Shown: piece after piece, positions 1 through 5,947 of the stretch
Layout: every line of letters begins with the position of its first letter
Numbering within the stretch: position 1 is the stretch's first letter
From: an uncultured Clostridia bacterium
GTDB lineage: Bacteria; Bacillota; Clostridia; Oscillospirales; Acutalibacteraceae
DNA: 6,424 nucleotides
Assembly: GCA_946539105.1 (NCBI GenBank)
Contig: CAMNHG010000075.1
Span: 1 to 6,424 of the forward strand
Reading direction: 5' to 3'
The notes under the pieces: model-generated
Seen by the model: only the letters and a program-made list of their open reading frames with translations
What the model was told of the DNA's origin: nothing
The model's database searches: none
Program-made: the position numbers and the translations under genes

Positions 1-118
1 CCTCGCTGATGTATTTCTGTTCATTCTCTGCCGCCGAGGCGACAATTTGTGTAGGTGCGAGCACCAGCATTGTCATACAGAGCACTGCCGATGTGATCGC
101 TGTAAGAAGTTTTTTCAT
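1..118 (-). CDS. Secreted protein of unknown function, N-terminal 39 residues only
   Basis: The reading frame begins at ATG 118-116 and runs off the left edge, so only 39 residues and one extra base are visible. A strong GGAGG ribosome site lies at about 126-130, seven bases before the ATG, which fixes the start. The protein opens MKKLLTAITSAVLCMTMLVL, a classic Sec signal peptide: two lysines, then a hydrophobic core. A small-residue stretch follows (VASAAEN), with likely signal-peptidase cleavage after ASA at about residue 29 or 30. The mature part (ENEQKYISE...) is too short to assign a family. Export out of the cytoplasm is inferred from the signal peptide. It is transcribed divergently from the phosphatase gene, and its upstream region carries a TATAAT box and a tandem GGGGGACAAA repeat, described separately. 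Confidence 0.8.
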   Translation of the reverse strand, partial: MKKLLTAITSAVLCMTMLVLAPTQIVASAAENEQKYISE

Positions 119-151
119 AAAAATACCTCCGTAATATTTATTTACAGTATG

Positions 152-157
152 ATTATA
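152..157 (-). promoter_or_regulatory. -10 box for the secreted-protein gene
   Basis: On the minus strand a perfect TATAAT reads 157 to 152, about 34 bp before the ATG at 118. No good -35 hexamer sits 16-18 bp upstream; that position reads CCCTTT. This suggests a promoter that needs an activator, consistent with the direct repeats just upstream of it. Confidence 0.5.
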
Positions 158-166
158 TCACACCTT

Positions 167-187
167 GGGGGACAAAAGGGGGACAAA
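167..187 (-). promoter_or_regulatory. Tandem direct repeat, candidate SARP-type operator
   Basis: Two identical 10-mers, GGGGGACAAA on the plus strand (167-176 and 178-187), repeat with an 11-bp period. On the minus strand they read TTTGTCCCCC, T, TTTGTCCCCC, then 9 bp, then TATAAT. SARP-family activators (ActII-ORF4, AfsR class) are known to bind heptamer direct repeats with an 11-bp period, the proximal one about 8 bp from the -10, replacing the -35. The window encodes a SARP-type response regulator, so it is the obvious candidate ligand. The repeat and spacing are seen directly; the regulator link is inference. Confidence 0.45.
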
Positions 188-221
188 TTGATATGTTTTT
201 AAAAATTTTGAAATTTTTTTG

Positions 222-250
222 TTGTTTTGTCTAATTTATTATTGTATAAT
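222..250 (+). promoter_or_regulatory. Sigma-A-like promoter for the phosphatase gene
   Basis: TTGTTT at 222-227 and a perfect TATAAT at 245-250 are separated by exactly 17 bp, inside an AT-rich stretch with T-tracts (212-220) just upstream. Transcription would start near 257, giving a leader of about 50 nt before the ATG at 309. Confidence 0.6.
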
Positions 251-308
251 ATGTATTATGGTTGTTTAATTACAACATAAAATACCGCAAAAAAGGTCGT
301 GCATTATT

Positions 309-1958
309 ATGGAAAAAACAAAAATCACCAAGAGCCTCGCATTTAAAACAATGCTGAGGCTTATCGTCGTTGTCATTGTTGTATCGCTGATAGCCGCGGC
401 GGTTATAGGCGTTATCAGCTATGCCAATTTAGTAAACGAGGTGCGAAACTATACCTATGAGGCGGCGCTTAAGGGTACGGCGGTTACGTCGTCCGACAAA
501 GAGGCTGACGATAACGGTATTGAAAAATATTTAAGCACCGGAAAGCCCGACGAAGGCTATGAAAATGTTTTTCTTAACCTGCTGCTGATTAATGACGACT
601 ACGGCTTGCAGAGCTGTGATGTTTTTGTTCCGTATGAGGATCATATCACCTATATAGCGTCAACCGAGGACAAGACCTTAGGCGAATCTCTTAATAAAAA
701 TGCCGAATATTTCGGAAACGAAAAGGAATATGTTACAAGAGCATTGAAGGCTGAAACTGATACCGAACTGAATCCCGAGAAGTCAAAGAGAGAGAACATC
801 TACACCGAAAACGAAAAGAATGGCGTTAAGACCGTGACCTACTACACTCCGGTGCTTGACAGCAAAGGAAACGCCGTTGCCGTCTTTGCGGCGAGCTATT
901 CCACCGACAAGGTGCTCGGTACTATTTTCGGATATATCGGGGGACTTATCGGAGTAGCACTCGGCGTTATGCTGCTGTCTGTGATTATCTTCTACTTCTC
1001 AATCCGCAGGCATATTATCAAGCCTGTTGTTAAGCTGACAAAGGCTGTGCGCACGGTTAACGAGAGCGTTAAGAACAAAGAGGTTGTTAACACCGGCATC
1101 CGCACCGGCGACGAGATTGAGGAGCTTGCGGTTTCTTTTGAGGATATGAACAGGGATTTAATCGGCTATATTGATGAAAACACAAGAATTACCGCCGAAA
1201 AGCAGAGGCTTGATACCGAGCTGCGCCTTGCAACCAATATTCAGGCAGGTATGCTGCCCGACAAGTTCCCTGCCTTTCCCGAAAGAAATGATTTTGATAT
1301 TTACGCCTCTATGACGCCCGCGAAGGAGGTCGGCGGAGACTTCTACGACTTCTTTATGATTGACGAAAACAGACTTGGTATCGTGATGGCTGACGTTTCG
1401 GGCAAGGGCGTCCCTGCCGCACTGTTTATGATGCATTCCAAAATTTTGCTGAAAAGCTACACTATGATGAAGCAGACTCCCAAAGCCGCGCTTGAGGAGG
1501 TTAACCGTCAGATTTGCGAGAACAACCCCGAGGAAATGTTCGTTACGGTTTGGCTGGGCGTGCTCGATTTGAGAACAGGAATGTTTACCGCCGCCAACGC
1601 GGGTCACGAAAAGCCTGCCGTTAAGCAGGCGGACGGCCACTTTGAGCTGTTGAAGGATAAGCACGGAATTATGGTAGGCTATATGGACGGCATTCGCTTT
1701 AAGGAGTATGAGTTACAGCTTACCAAGGGTGCGAAGCTGTTCCTTTATACCGACGGCGTTGCCGAGGCTACAGACTCCAACGAAAAGCTGTTCGGTACTG
1801 ACAGAATGATTGAGGCACTGCGCACCGCCGAGGACAAATCTCCCAAGGAGATTCTCGCGGCTGTGGACGCGGCTGTCGATAAATTTGTCGGCGAGGCTCC
1901 GCAGTTTGATGACTTGACTATGCTGTGCATTGAGTACAAGGGTGACCCCGAGGAATAA
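309..1958 (+). CDS. Membrane-anchored SpoIIE/RsbU-family PP2C serine phosphatase with HAMP domain
   Basis: 549 residues. TM1 is about residues 15-38. An extracytoplasmic sensor region follows (about 39-205, Cache-like in size and position), then TM2 about 206-232 and a HAMP linker about 229-285 (IKPVVKLTKAV, GDEIEELAVSFEDMN). A short coiled coil (about 288-312, ending LATNIQAGMLP) leads to a SpoIIE-type PP2C domain, about 325-545. Metal-binding acidic residues are visible in GGDFYDF (D344, D347), ADVSGKG (D362), TDGVAEA (D482) and FDDLT (D534/D535), so the enzyme looks intact. Family members dephosphorylate phospho-Ser/Thr on anti-anti-sigma (STAS) proteins in partner-switching pathways, here presumably in response to an outside signal. 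No STAS protein, anti-sigma kinase or sigma factor is nearby, so the target is unknown. The ribosome site is weak (AAAAGG, 12 bases before ATG), but no other start lies upstream in frame. Confidence 0.9.
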   Translation: MEKTKITKSLAFKTMLRLIVVVIVVSLIAAAVIGVISYANLVNEVRNYTYEAALKGTAVTSSDKEADDNGIEKYLSTGKPDEGYENVFLNLLLINDDYGLQSCDVFVPYEDHITYIASTEDKTLGESLNKNAEYFGNEKEYVTRALKAETDTELNPEKSKRENIYTENEKNGVKTVTYYTPVLDSKGNAVAVFAASYSTDKVLGTIFGYIGGLIGVALGVMLLSVIIFYFSIRRHIIKPVVKLTKAVRTVNESVKNKEVVNTGIRTGDEIEELAVSFEDMNRDLIGYIDENTRITAEKQRLDTELRLATNIQAGMLPDKFPAFPERNDFDIYASMTPAKEVGGDFYDFFMIDENRLGIVMADVSGKGVPAALFMMHSKILLKSYTMMKQTPKAALEEVNRQICENNPEEMFVTVWLGVLDLRTGMFTAANAGHEKPAVKQADGHFELLKDKHGIMVGYMDGIRFKEYELQLTKGAKLFLYTDGVAEATDSNEKLFGTDRMIEALRTAEDKSPKEILAAVDAAVDKFVGEAPQFDDLTMLCIEYKGDPEE

Positions 1959-1969
1959 AATAATTAAAC

Positions 1970-2010
1970 AACAAGGCTGCCGCAGGTCGTTACACCGCGG
2001 CAGCCTTGTT
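1970..2010. terminator. Bidirectional Rho-independent terminator between convergent genes
   Basis: Perfect 14-bp arms, AACAAGGCTGCCGC (1970-1983) and its complement (1997-2010), enclose a 13-nt loop. The hairpin lies between the stops of the phosphatase (1958) and the response regulator (2017). On the minus strand it is followed by a U-rich tail (TTGTTTAATTATTTT). On the plus strand the tail is shorter (TTGTTT), so termination is probably stronger for the two-component operon. Confidence 0.85.
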
Positions 2011-2016
2011 TACGCC

Positions 2017-2814
2017 TTAATAATTTTCAAGATGATATACATAAACCTCCGCCCAGCTGTACTGTTTGATAAATTCTCCTCTGTACAGCTTTTTTGTGCC
2101 GGGCTTTCTGTCCAGATAGTCGTAGTAATCGCAGTTGATTAGATTTGTGTTGACGGAATACGCGTTGCGTCTGTGCACAAGCACTTCCTCGGCGTTATAT
2201 TTGGAGAGGTCCTTTTTAAGAGTCTGAACGGCTTTTTTAAGATGCTCAAAGCTCTTGTTCTCGTTGATATCCTCAAAAAGATTTGCGCAAATCTCCCCTC
2301 TTGTTGCCGATGTTCCCCTCAGGCATACAAGGTACGCGAACAGCTCCTTAGCCTTTTGACGGGAAAATTTTATCGCCTTATCATTTGCCATTACTTCAAA
2401 ATTGCCAAAGCACTGTACAAACAGCTTTTTTGTATCGCTTTGCGTATCGCCGACGGGCTTGCGGAGATTAGCGAGAGCTTCTCTGAGCTCGTTATCGTCA
2501 ACCGGCTTGAGCAGGTATGCGCTGACATACAGCCGCAACGCATCAAGGGCATATTCCCTGTACGCCGTGACCATTATGATATTGATGTCGGAATCATAGC
2601 TTTTTATCGCCTGCGCAAGCTCCAGTCCGGTTTTGCCGGGCATATTAATATCAAGAAACGCGACGTTTATTTTGTTGCTTTTTATCTGCTCAACAGCGCT
2701 GTCGTAGTCCTGAGCAAAAAAGAAAACTTTATCATCAAACGGTGCTACTCTTTCTACCGCGAATTTCAAATCGTAGCGCATACTCATTTCGTCGTCTGCA
2801 ATTAGTATGTTCAT
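2017..2814 (-). CDS. Response regulator with receiver and SARP-like winged-helix DNA-binding domains (SAPR family)
   Basis: 265 residues from ATG 2814-2812. A longer frame opens at TTG 2823, but GGAG (2824-2827) directly abuts that TTG and lies 9 bases before the ATG, so the ATG is chosen. Receiver domain about 1-118: acidic D7/D8, phospho-acceptor D55 in FLDINMPG, T83 and K103 (LLKPVD). A linker follows, then an OmpR/SARP-type winged helix about 131-225 (QCFGNFEV, FSRQKAKELFAYLV, AVQTLKKDL, NAYSVN). The tail, about 226-265 (CDYYDYL..., YRGEFIKQYSWAE), resembles the start of a bacterial transcriptional activation domain, but the full helical repeat domain of SARPs is missing. It presumably takes phosphate from the kinase encoded 18 bp upstream and activates promoters carrying direct repeats. 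Its regulon is unknown; the tandem repeat at 167-187 is a candidate site. Confidence 0.88.
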   Translation of the reverse strand: MNILIADDEMSMRYDLKFAVERVAPFDDKVFFFAQDYDSAVEQIKSNKINVAFLDINMPGKTGLELAQAIKSYDSDINIIMVTAYREYALDALRLYVSAYLLKPVDDNELREALANLRKPVGDTQSDTKKLFVQCFGNFEVMANDKAIKFSRQKAKELFAYLVCLRGTSATRGEICANLFEDINENKSFEHLKKAVQTLKKDLSKYNAEEVLVHRRNAYSVNTNLINCDYYDYLDRKPGTKKLYRGEFIKQYSWAEVYVYHLENY

Positions 2815-2832
2815 ATTTATCAACTCCGCAAT

Positions 2833-4119
2833 TTATTCGGGAATTATAATGACTGCCTTTGTGCCTTTTCCGGGCTCGCTTTCAATTTTAAGCTCGCCCC
2901 CACACATAATCTCCAACCTGTTTTGTGTGTTTGTGATGCCGACAGAGCCTTTGTCCTTCTTTTTAAGCTTGTTAGTATCAAATCCCAAGCCGTTATCCTC
3001 GACGATTACCAAACGGTTTTTGCCGTCTTTTTTTGTGGATATCCTGATTATGCCGTTTTTCATTTGACCGCTTTTAAAGCCGTGCTGAACGGCGTTTTCT
3101 ACTAAGGTCTGAACGGAAAACGGCGGAACGTCAAAATCGGTTTCCTGAATGTCGTACTCGCAATTTATTCCGTCGCCGAAGCGCTTTGACTGAATTTGCA
3201 AATAGTTTTTTACGATATCAAGCTCCGCCTCAACCGAAATACAGTCCTCCTCGGTCAGATAATCGGTTATGCTTCTGAGGTATCCCGAGAACTCGGACAC
3301 CGTTTCAGCCGCTTTTTGGGGCTCTGTAAGGCACTGATATCTTATGAGCGTAAGCGTGTTAAAAATAAAGTGAGGTTTCATCTGCTGATTGACAAGCTTT
3401 AGCTTTTCCCGGCTGAGTATCTTTTCCTTTTCTACGAGGAATTGAACGTAGCTTGCCTCATAGGACACAAACAATATGATAACCGAAATTACAATCGCGA
3501 TAGTTACAAAGGGAGTCTCGGGCTTAAACAGCTTGATTACGATACCGATAAGCGGCAGCGTCAAAAACGAAACAACCGCGGCCCTTTCAATCGCGAGCAT
3601 ATATTTGCTGTACGCAAGAGCTACCGTCAAAGTTGTTAAAATACCCGTGAAGCCGATAAAGCTCAATACCCAGAAGAAGAACGGCATTTGAATATATCTT
3701 CCCATGCTGTCTATGTAGTAGATAAACGGATAAAAATGATTGATAATCAGCACAACCGCTCCTACGGCAAATATTCCCCATTCTATAAGCTCCCAATAAA
3801 GCCTGAAACCGCCGGAGCGTTTGTAGATTATTTGAGAAACATACTGCGCCGAGAGCGGAATAATCAGAAAACTGAAAAAATGCACGGCGAGTGTTGACAA
3901 TCTTACAATTAAAGCCGCGTTTTCTACCGGAGCTCCGCGAAAATAAATAGAAACCGCGTCACATATCATCAAAGCCGCCGAGCAGAGCATGGTGAGCATA
4001 AGCTTTCGCGAGCCGGATTTGTCAAAGTGCCTTGTAAGCAATATTGTCAAAGCGGCTATAAGGCTGAAAAATGCACCCCATATTTCGATTGAAAAAAATA
4101 TATTTTGGATATTATTCAT
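2833..4119 (-). CDS. LytS-type sensor histidine kinase with seven-helix membrane domain
   Basis: 428 residues. The N-terminal 220 or so residues are membrane-embedded, with about seven hydrophobic helices (roughly 8-29, 41-60, 70-95, 112-130, 146-170, 179-197, 203-221) and no large outside loop, suggesting sensing in or near the membrane. A short coiled coil (about 225-243) leads to a His_kinase domain with the LytS/YehU-type box QQMKPHFIFNTL; H250 is the phospho-acceptor. The ATPase domain shows an N box (LVENAVQHGF, N342), G1 (EDNGLGFD, D375) and G2 (GSVGITNTQNRL, about 391-402), so it looks active. It would phosphorylate the response regulator encoded 18 bp downstream in the same operon. 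The ribosome site is AAAGGG, nine bases before ATG 4119. Such kinases often pair with LytTR regulators; here the partner is SARP-like. The signal sensed cannot be told from sequence. Confidence 0.9.
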   Translation of the reverse strand: MNNIQNIFFSIEIWGAFFSLIAALTILLTRHFDKSGSRKLMLTMLCSAALMICDAVSIYFRGAPVENAALIVRLSTLAVHFFSFLIIPLSAQYVSQIIYKRSGGFRLYWELIEWGIFAVGAVVLIINHFYPFIYYIDSMGRYIQMPFFFWVLSFIGFTGILTTLTVALAYSKYMLAIERAAVVSFLTLPLIGIVIKLFKPETPFVTIAIVISVIILFVSYEASYVQFLVEKEKILSREKLKLVNQQMKPHFIFNTLTLIRYQCLTEPQKAAETVSEFSGYLRSITDYLTEEDCISVEAELDIVKNYLQIQSKRFGDGINCEYDIQETDFDVPPFSVQTLVENAVQHGFKSGQMKNGIIRISTKKDGKNRLVIVEDNGLGFDTNKLKKKDKGSVGITNTQNRLEIMCGGELKIESEPGKGTKAVIIIPE

Positions 4120-4216
4120 TGCACATTACCCTTTCCGCTTAGCGTGCGCGTTAATGCCGGCGTATGAAAAATCTATATAAATTATGTTGAATTGCAATAC
4201 GGCAATATATAATAAA

Positions 4217-4222
4217 ATTATA
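4217..4222 (-). promoter_or_regulatory. Probable -10 box of the two-component operon
   Basis: TATAAT reads 4222 to 4217 on the minus strand, about 97 bp before the kinase ATG. The -35 region is poor (TAGTTT at 17-bp spacing), so an activator may be needed. A second, weaker option is TTGCCG (4205-4200) with TTTATA (4181-4176) at 18-bp spacing. The two cannot be separated by eye. Confidence 0.4.
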
Positions 4223-4250
4223 CTACATTTTTTATTAATAAACTATGGGG

Positions 4251-4267
4251 TGTTCCATTTTGGAACA
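4251..4267. promoter_or_regulatory. Perfect palindrome upstream of the kinase promoter
   Basis: TGTTCCA, TTT, TGGAACA: 7-bp perfect arms around a 3-nt centre. It ends 28 bp upstream of the putative kinase -10 box, where an activator could bind. It is not a Firmicute LexA box (GAAC-N4-GTTC), because the half-sites are in the reverse order. It could be an operator for an unknown dimeric regulator or the end of a dispersed repeat. Confidence 0.4.
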
Positions 4268-4345
4268 GCAAATTTTTCGAATTTCGTAACGTTTTTGCCT
4301 CCCTTCGGTCGGCACAGTCGCCTTCAAGTCCAGTCGCTCGTTTCA
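4268..4345. repeat. Unexplained GC-richer intergenic stretch, possible dispersed repeat
   Basis: Between the kinase promoter region and the tRNA-type terminator lies a stretch that changes from AT-rich to GC-richer. It contains CCTCCCTTCGGTCGGC (4298-4313) and two copies of CAGTCGC (4315-4321 and 4331-4337). No gene with a ribosome site is visible. Its look is that of a scattered intergenic repeat in Clostridia genomes, possibly including the palindrome at 4251-4267. That impression is from memory and untested. Confidence 0.3.
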
Positions 4346-4352
4346 ATGTAAA

Positions 4353-4392
4353 AAAGAATTAAGGAGTACCGAATGGTACTCCTTAATTCTTT
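4353..4392 (-). terminator. Strong Rho-independent terminator, probably of the interrupted tRNA gene
   Basis: Perfect 18-bp arms (4353-4370 and 4375-4392) enclose the 4-nt loop GAAT. On the minus strand the hairpin is followed by TTTTACATT, completing an uninterrupted T run. It directly follows a CCA-like tRNA end on the same strand, the normal place for a tRNA operon terminator. At present it would stop transcripts coming from the integrase gene, whose stop is about 92 bp upstream, and so shields the kinase operon from the element. Confidence 0.85.
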
Positions 4393-4406
4393 GGTGCGAG
4401 TGACCG
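4392..4406 (-). other. Candidate attachment site: 3' tail of a tRNA gene at the element junction
   Basis: On the minus strand 4406-4392 reads CGGTCACTCGCACCA. This fits the last 15 nt of a tRNA: T-stem bases 62-65, a 7-nt acceptor strand CACTCGC, discriminator A, then CCA. It is immediately followed by a strong terminator. The rest of the tRNA is absent: position 61 would be G rather than C, and no T-loop or cloverleaf follows. Tyrosine integrases often use tRNA 3' ends as attachment sites and duplicate a short tail on integration. A partner tRNA starting GCGAGTG is predicted, perhaps tRNA-Leu. The sequence fit is seen; the integration reading is inference. Confidence 0.5.
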
Positions 4407-4439
4407 CGACATATGGCTTAAAGCCTGAACTTTTCGCGG

Positions 4440-4461
4440 TTTGACTGCACTTTTGACTGCA
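4440..4461. repeat. Tandem TTTGACTGCA repeats, likely integrase arm-type sites
   Basis: TTTGACTGCA occurs at 4440-4449 and again at 4452-4461 (period 12 bp), 24 bp beyond the integrase stop and about 34 bp inside the candidate junction. Short direct repeats next to the core site are typical arm-binding sites for the N-terminal domain of Tn916/lambda-type integrases. A shorter match, TTTTGACT, occurs at 5694-5701 in the integrase leader. Confidence 0.5.
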
Positions 4462-4484
4462 GTTTTTGCCAATCCTGCATTTTT

Positions 4485-5654
4485 TCACGCGATTTGCAGG
4501 TTATTGGCTTTCATGTATTCATCAGCGACGGCGAGGTGTTCGTTGCGAAATTTCTCGAAAACGGAGCAGTAGGTGTTCAGCGTAATATTGATATCTGTGT
4601 GTCCCAAAATCTTCTGCAACACCTTTGCAGGCATTCCCGATTCGATACATCTCGTTGCATAGGTGTGTCTGAGGGAGTGCAAATCCACTCTGCCGTACAC
4701 AGTGTTGTCAACGATCCCATACGCTTTCAAAGCTGCCGAGTAAGAATAGTTTACCTGATTGGTGGTGATAAGATTGTGATTACTCGACATAAAAAGCAAG
4801 CCGCTTTTCTTTCTGCCAATAATGGTTCTCAGAAAATCTGCCACATCGTCATTGACAAATAGTGTTCTCGTTCCAGCCGAGGTCTTAGTTTCGTTAAACA
4901 CGTTTTTTCCGTATTTGCCGCGTGCAACCGTTTTGTTCACGCTGATGGTTCTGTCGTCGAGGTTGATGTCCTCCACCATCAGAGCGCAGCACTCACCGAC
5001 TCTCATTCCCGTAAACATCGACAACAGCATAATATCGCTGTAGCGAATATCCTCGTTTTTGAGCACTTCAAGAAGCTTTTTCTGCTCGTCAACCGTCAGT
5101 GCCCGAACGGGGATTGTCTTTTTGTTGGACTTCGGACATTTAATTTCCTTAATCGGGTTATCCTCAATGATTTTTCGGTGTGTTGCCTTGCTGAGCACCG
5201 CGCCAAGAAGCTGATACATCTTGTTGATACAGGACTGTGAGTAATCCAACTGCGTTTTGAAAAACGCAATAATGTCATCCTCGGTCAGCTCGTCAAGCGG
5301 TTTGTTGGAAATTGCGGAGAGCATTTTCAGCGTTTCCATTTTTCGGTCATAGCTAGACTGTCTGATCTCATTCAGCGCAAGCTGCTCGTCCATCATCTTC
5401 TCAGCATACTGAAAGATGGTAGGAACAGGCGGCTTCTTGCCGTGAAGATTGCCTGCAAGTGCTTGGATTTGCAGCTCCTTGAGCTTGTTGCGCGTTTCGC
5501 GCTCGGTCTTGCCGTAAACGGTCTTACGGACGCGCTCGCCGTCAATCACCAGATTGATTTGCCCGGAATACCGCTTGCGGCTATCCACATAATAAATACT
5601 ACCGTCGCCATACGGTAATTTTATCTTCTTTGATTTGGTGCCTTTGGTTTTCAA
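4485..5654 (-). CDS. int: Tyrosine-type site-specific integrase
   Basis: 389 residues, the usual length for Tn916-like integrases. The N-terminal arm-binding domain is about 10-70 (GDGSIYYVDSRKRYSGQI). A core-binding SAM-like domain is about 78-170, and the catalytic domain about 183-375. All expected catalytic residues are present: R218 (FTGMRVGE), K257 (TKTSAGTR), H326 and R329 (HSLRHT), H352 (LGHTD) and nucleophile Y362 (LNTYCSVF), so the enzyme should be active. It integrates and, with the excisionase, excises the element through a covalent tyrosyl-DNA intermediate. The start is TTG 5654-5652; an AAAGGA ribosome site lies nine bases upstream and no ATG exists in frame until about residue 87. 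It sits 104 bp after the excisionase gene with its own promoter and is the last gene before the candidate junction. Confidence 0.95.
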   Translation of the reverse strand: MKTKGTKSKKIKLPYGDGSIYYVDSRKRYSGQINLVIDGERVRKTVYGKTERETRNKLKELQIQALAGNLHGKKPPVPTIFQYAEKMMDEQLALNEIRQSSYDRKMETLKMLSAISNKPLDELTEDDIIAFFKTQLDYSQSCINKMYQLLGAVLSKATHRKIIEDNPIKEIKCPKSNKKTIPVRALTVDEQKKLLEVLKNEDIRYSDIMLLSMFTGMRVGECCALMVEDINLDDRTISVNKTVARGKYGKNVFNETKTSAGTRTLFVNDDVADFLRTIIGRKKSGLLFMSSNHNLITTNQVNYSYSAALKAYGIVDNTVYGRVDLHSLRHTYATRCIESGMPAKVLQKILGHTDINITLNTYCSVFEKFRNEHLAVADEYMKANNLQIA

Positions 5655-5707
5655 AATGAACCGTCCTTTCTTAACCTAAAGACACTGAATCGTTTTTGAC
5701 TACCTAT

Positions 5708-5736
5708 ATGATAGCGCAAAAACAACTCAACGTCAA
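5708..5736 (-). promoter_or_regulatory. Sigma-A-like promoter of the integrase gene
   Basis: On the minus strand TTGACG (5736-5731) and TATCAT (5713-5708) are separated by exactly 17 bp. Transcription would start near 5701, giving a leader of about 47 nt before the TTG start. The integrase can therefore be expressed without read-through from the rep-xis genes. Confidence 0.65.
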
Positions 5737-5746
5737 TATGCTTTTT

Positions 5747-5758
5747 TACTTTAAAGTA
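5747..5758. promoter_or_regulatory. Palindrome upstream of the integrase promoter
   Basis: TACTTTAAAGTA is a perfect 12-bp palindrome directly after the excisionase stop codon and 10 bp upstream of the integrase -35. On the minus strand it is followed by A residues, not T residues, so it is not a terminator. It could be an operator, perhaps for the excisionase acting as a regulator, or chance in AT-rich DNA. Confidence 0.3.
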
Positions 5759-5935
5759 TTAAATTCTTCGTTTTTTACTCCACTCTATGAACGCCTGCTC
5801 GCTGACCTTGAAATTCTTACCCACTCTGACAAGCGGAAAATCTGCTCTCATCATAATATTTCTCGCAGTCGGCAGACTACAGCCGAGTGCCTTGGCAACC
5901 TCTTTTGTGCTTAAAAACTTGATTTGTTCTTCCAT
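5759..5935 (-). CDS. xis: Excisionase-like small helix-turn-helix protein
   Basis: A 58-residue protein from ATG 5935-5933 to TAA. A strong GGAGG site lies six bases before the ATG, within the 12-bp gap after the upstream gene's stop. The N-terminal part (FLSTKEVAKALGCS, then LPTARNIMM) is a MerR/excisionase-type helix-turn-helix. It is followed by the wing-like segment FPLVRVGKNFKVSEQAFIEW, the HTH_17 pattern. The end is basic (SKKRRI). Such proteins bend DNA at attachment sites and steer the integrase toward excision, and some also regulate transcription. Its place between a replication gene and a tyrosine integrase supports excisionase. The gene is easy to miss because of its size. A plain DNA-binding regulator is the alternative. 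Confidence 0.85.
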   Translation of the reverse strand: MEEQIKFLSTKEVAKALGCSLPTARNIMMRADFPLVRVGKNFKVSEQAFIEWSKKRRI

Positions 5936-5947
5936 ATTTTACCTCCG

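Noticed and set aside
1158..1664. 168-codon minus-strand frame inside the phosphatase gene
   Set aside because: It lies antisense within conserved HAMP/PP2C coding sequence and shows no recognisable domain; it is a shadow of the real gene.
1930..2142. 70-codon plus-strand frame overlapping the end of the phosphatase gene
   Set aside because: It runs through the terminator hairpin and into the antisense of the response regulator, so it is not a plausible gene.
2173..2805. 210-codon plus-strand frame opposite the response regulator
   Set aside because: It is antisense to a well-supported receiver/SARP gene, and its translation has no domain character.
2815..2823. TTG start adding three residues to the response regulator
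   Set aside because: The GGAG ribosome site directly abuts this TTG with no spacing, while the ATG at 2814 lies nine bases after it. The receiver domain also normally begins at MNILIADDE.
4323..4342. TTCAAGTCC followed by AGTCGCTCG on the plus strand, resembling a tRNA T-loop and 3' end
   Set aside because: The bases before TTCAAGT do not pair with CCAGT to form a T-stem, and no D-arm, anticodon arm or CCA can be found.
4218..4346. 42-codon minus-strand frame starting at TTG
   Set aside because: It has no ribosome site, follows directly on a terminator, and overlaps the palindrome and the -10 box. It is better read as repeat or intergenic DNA.
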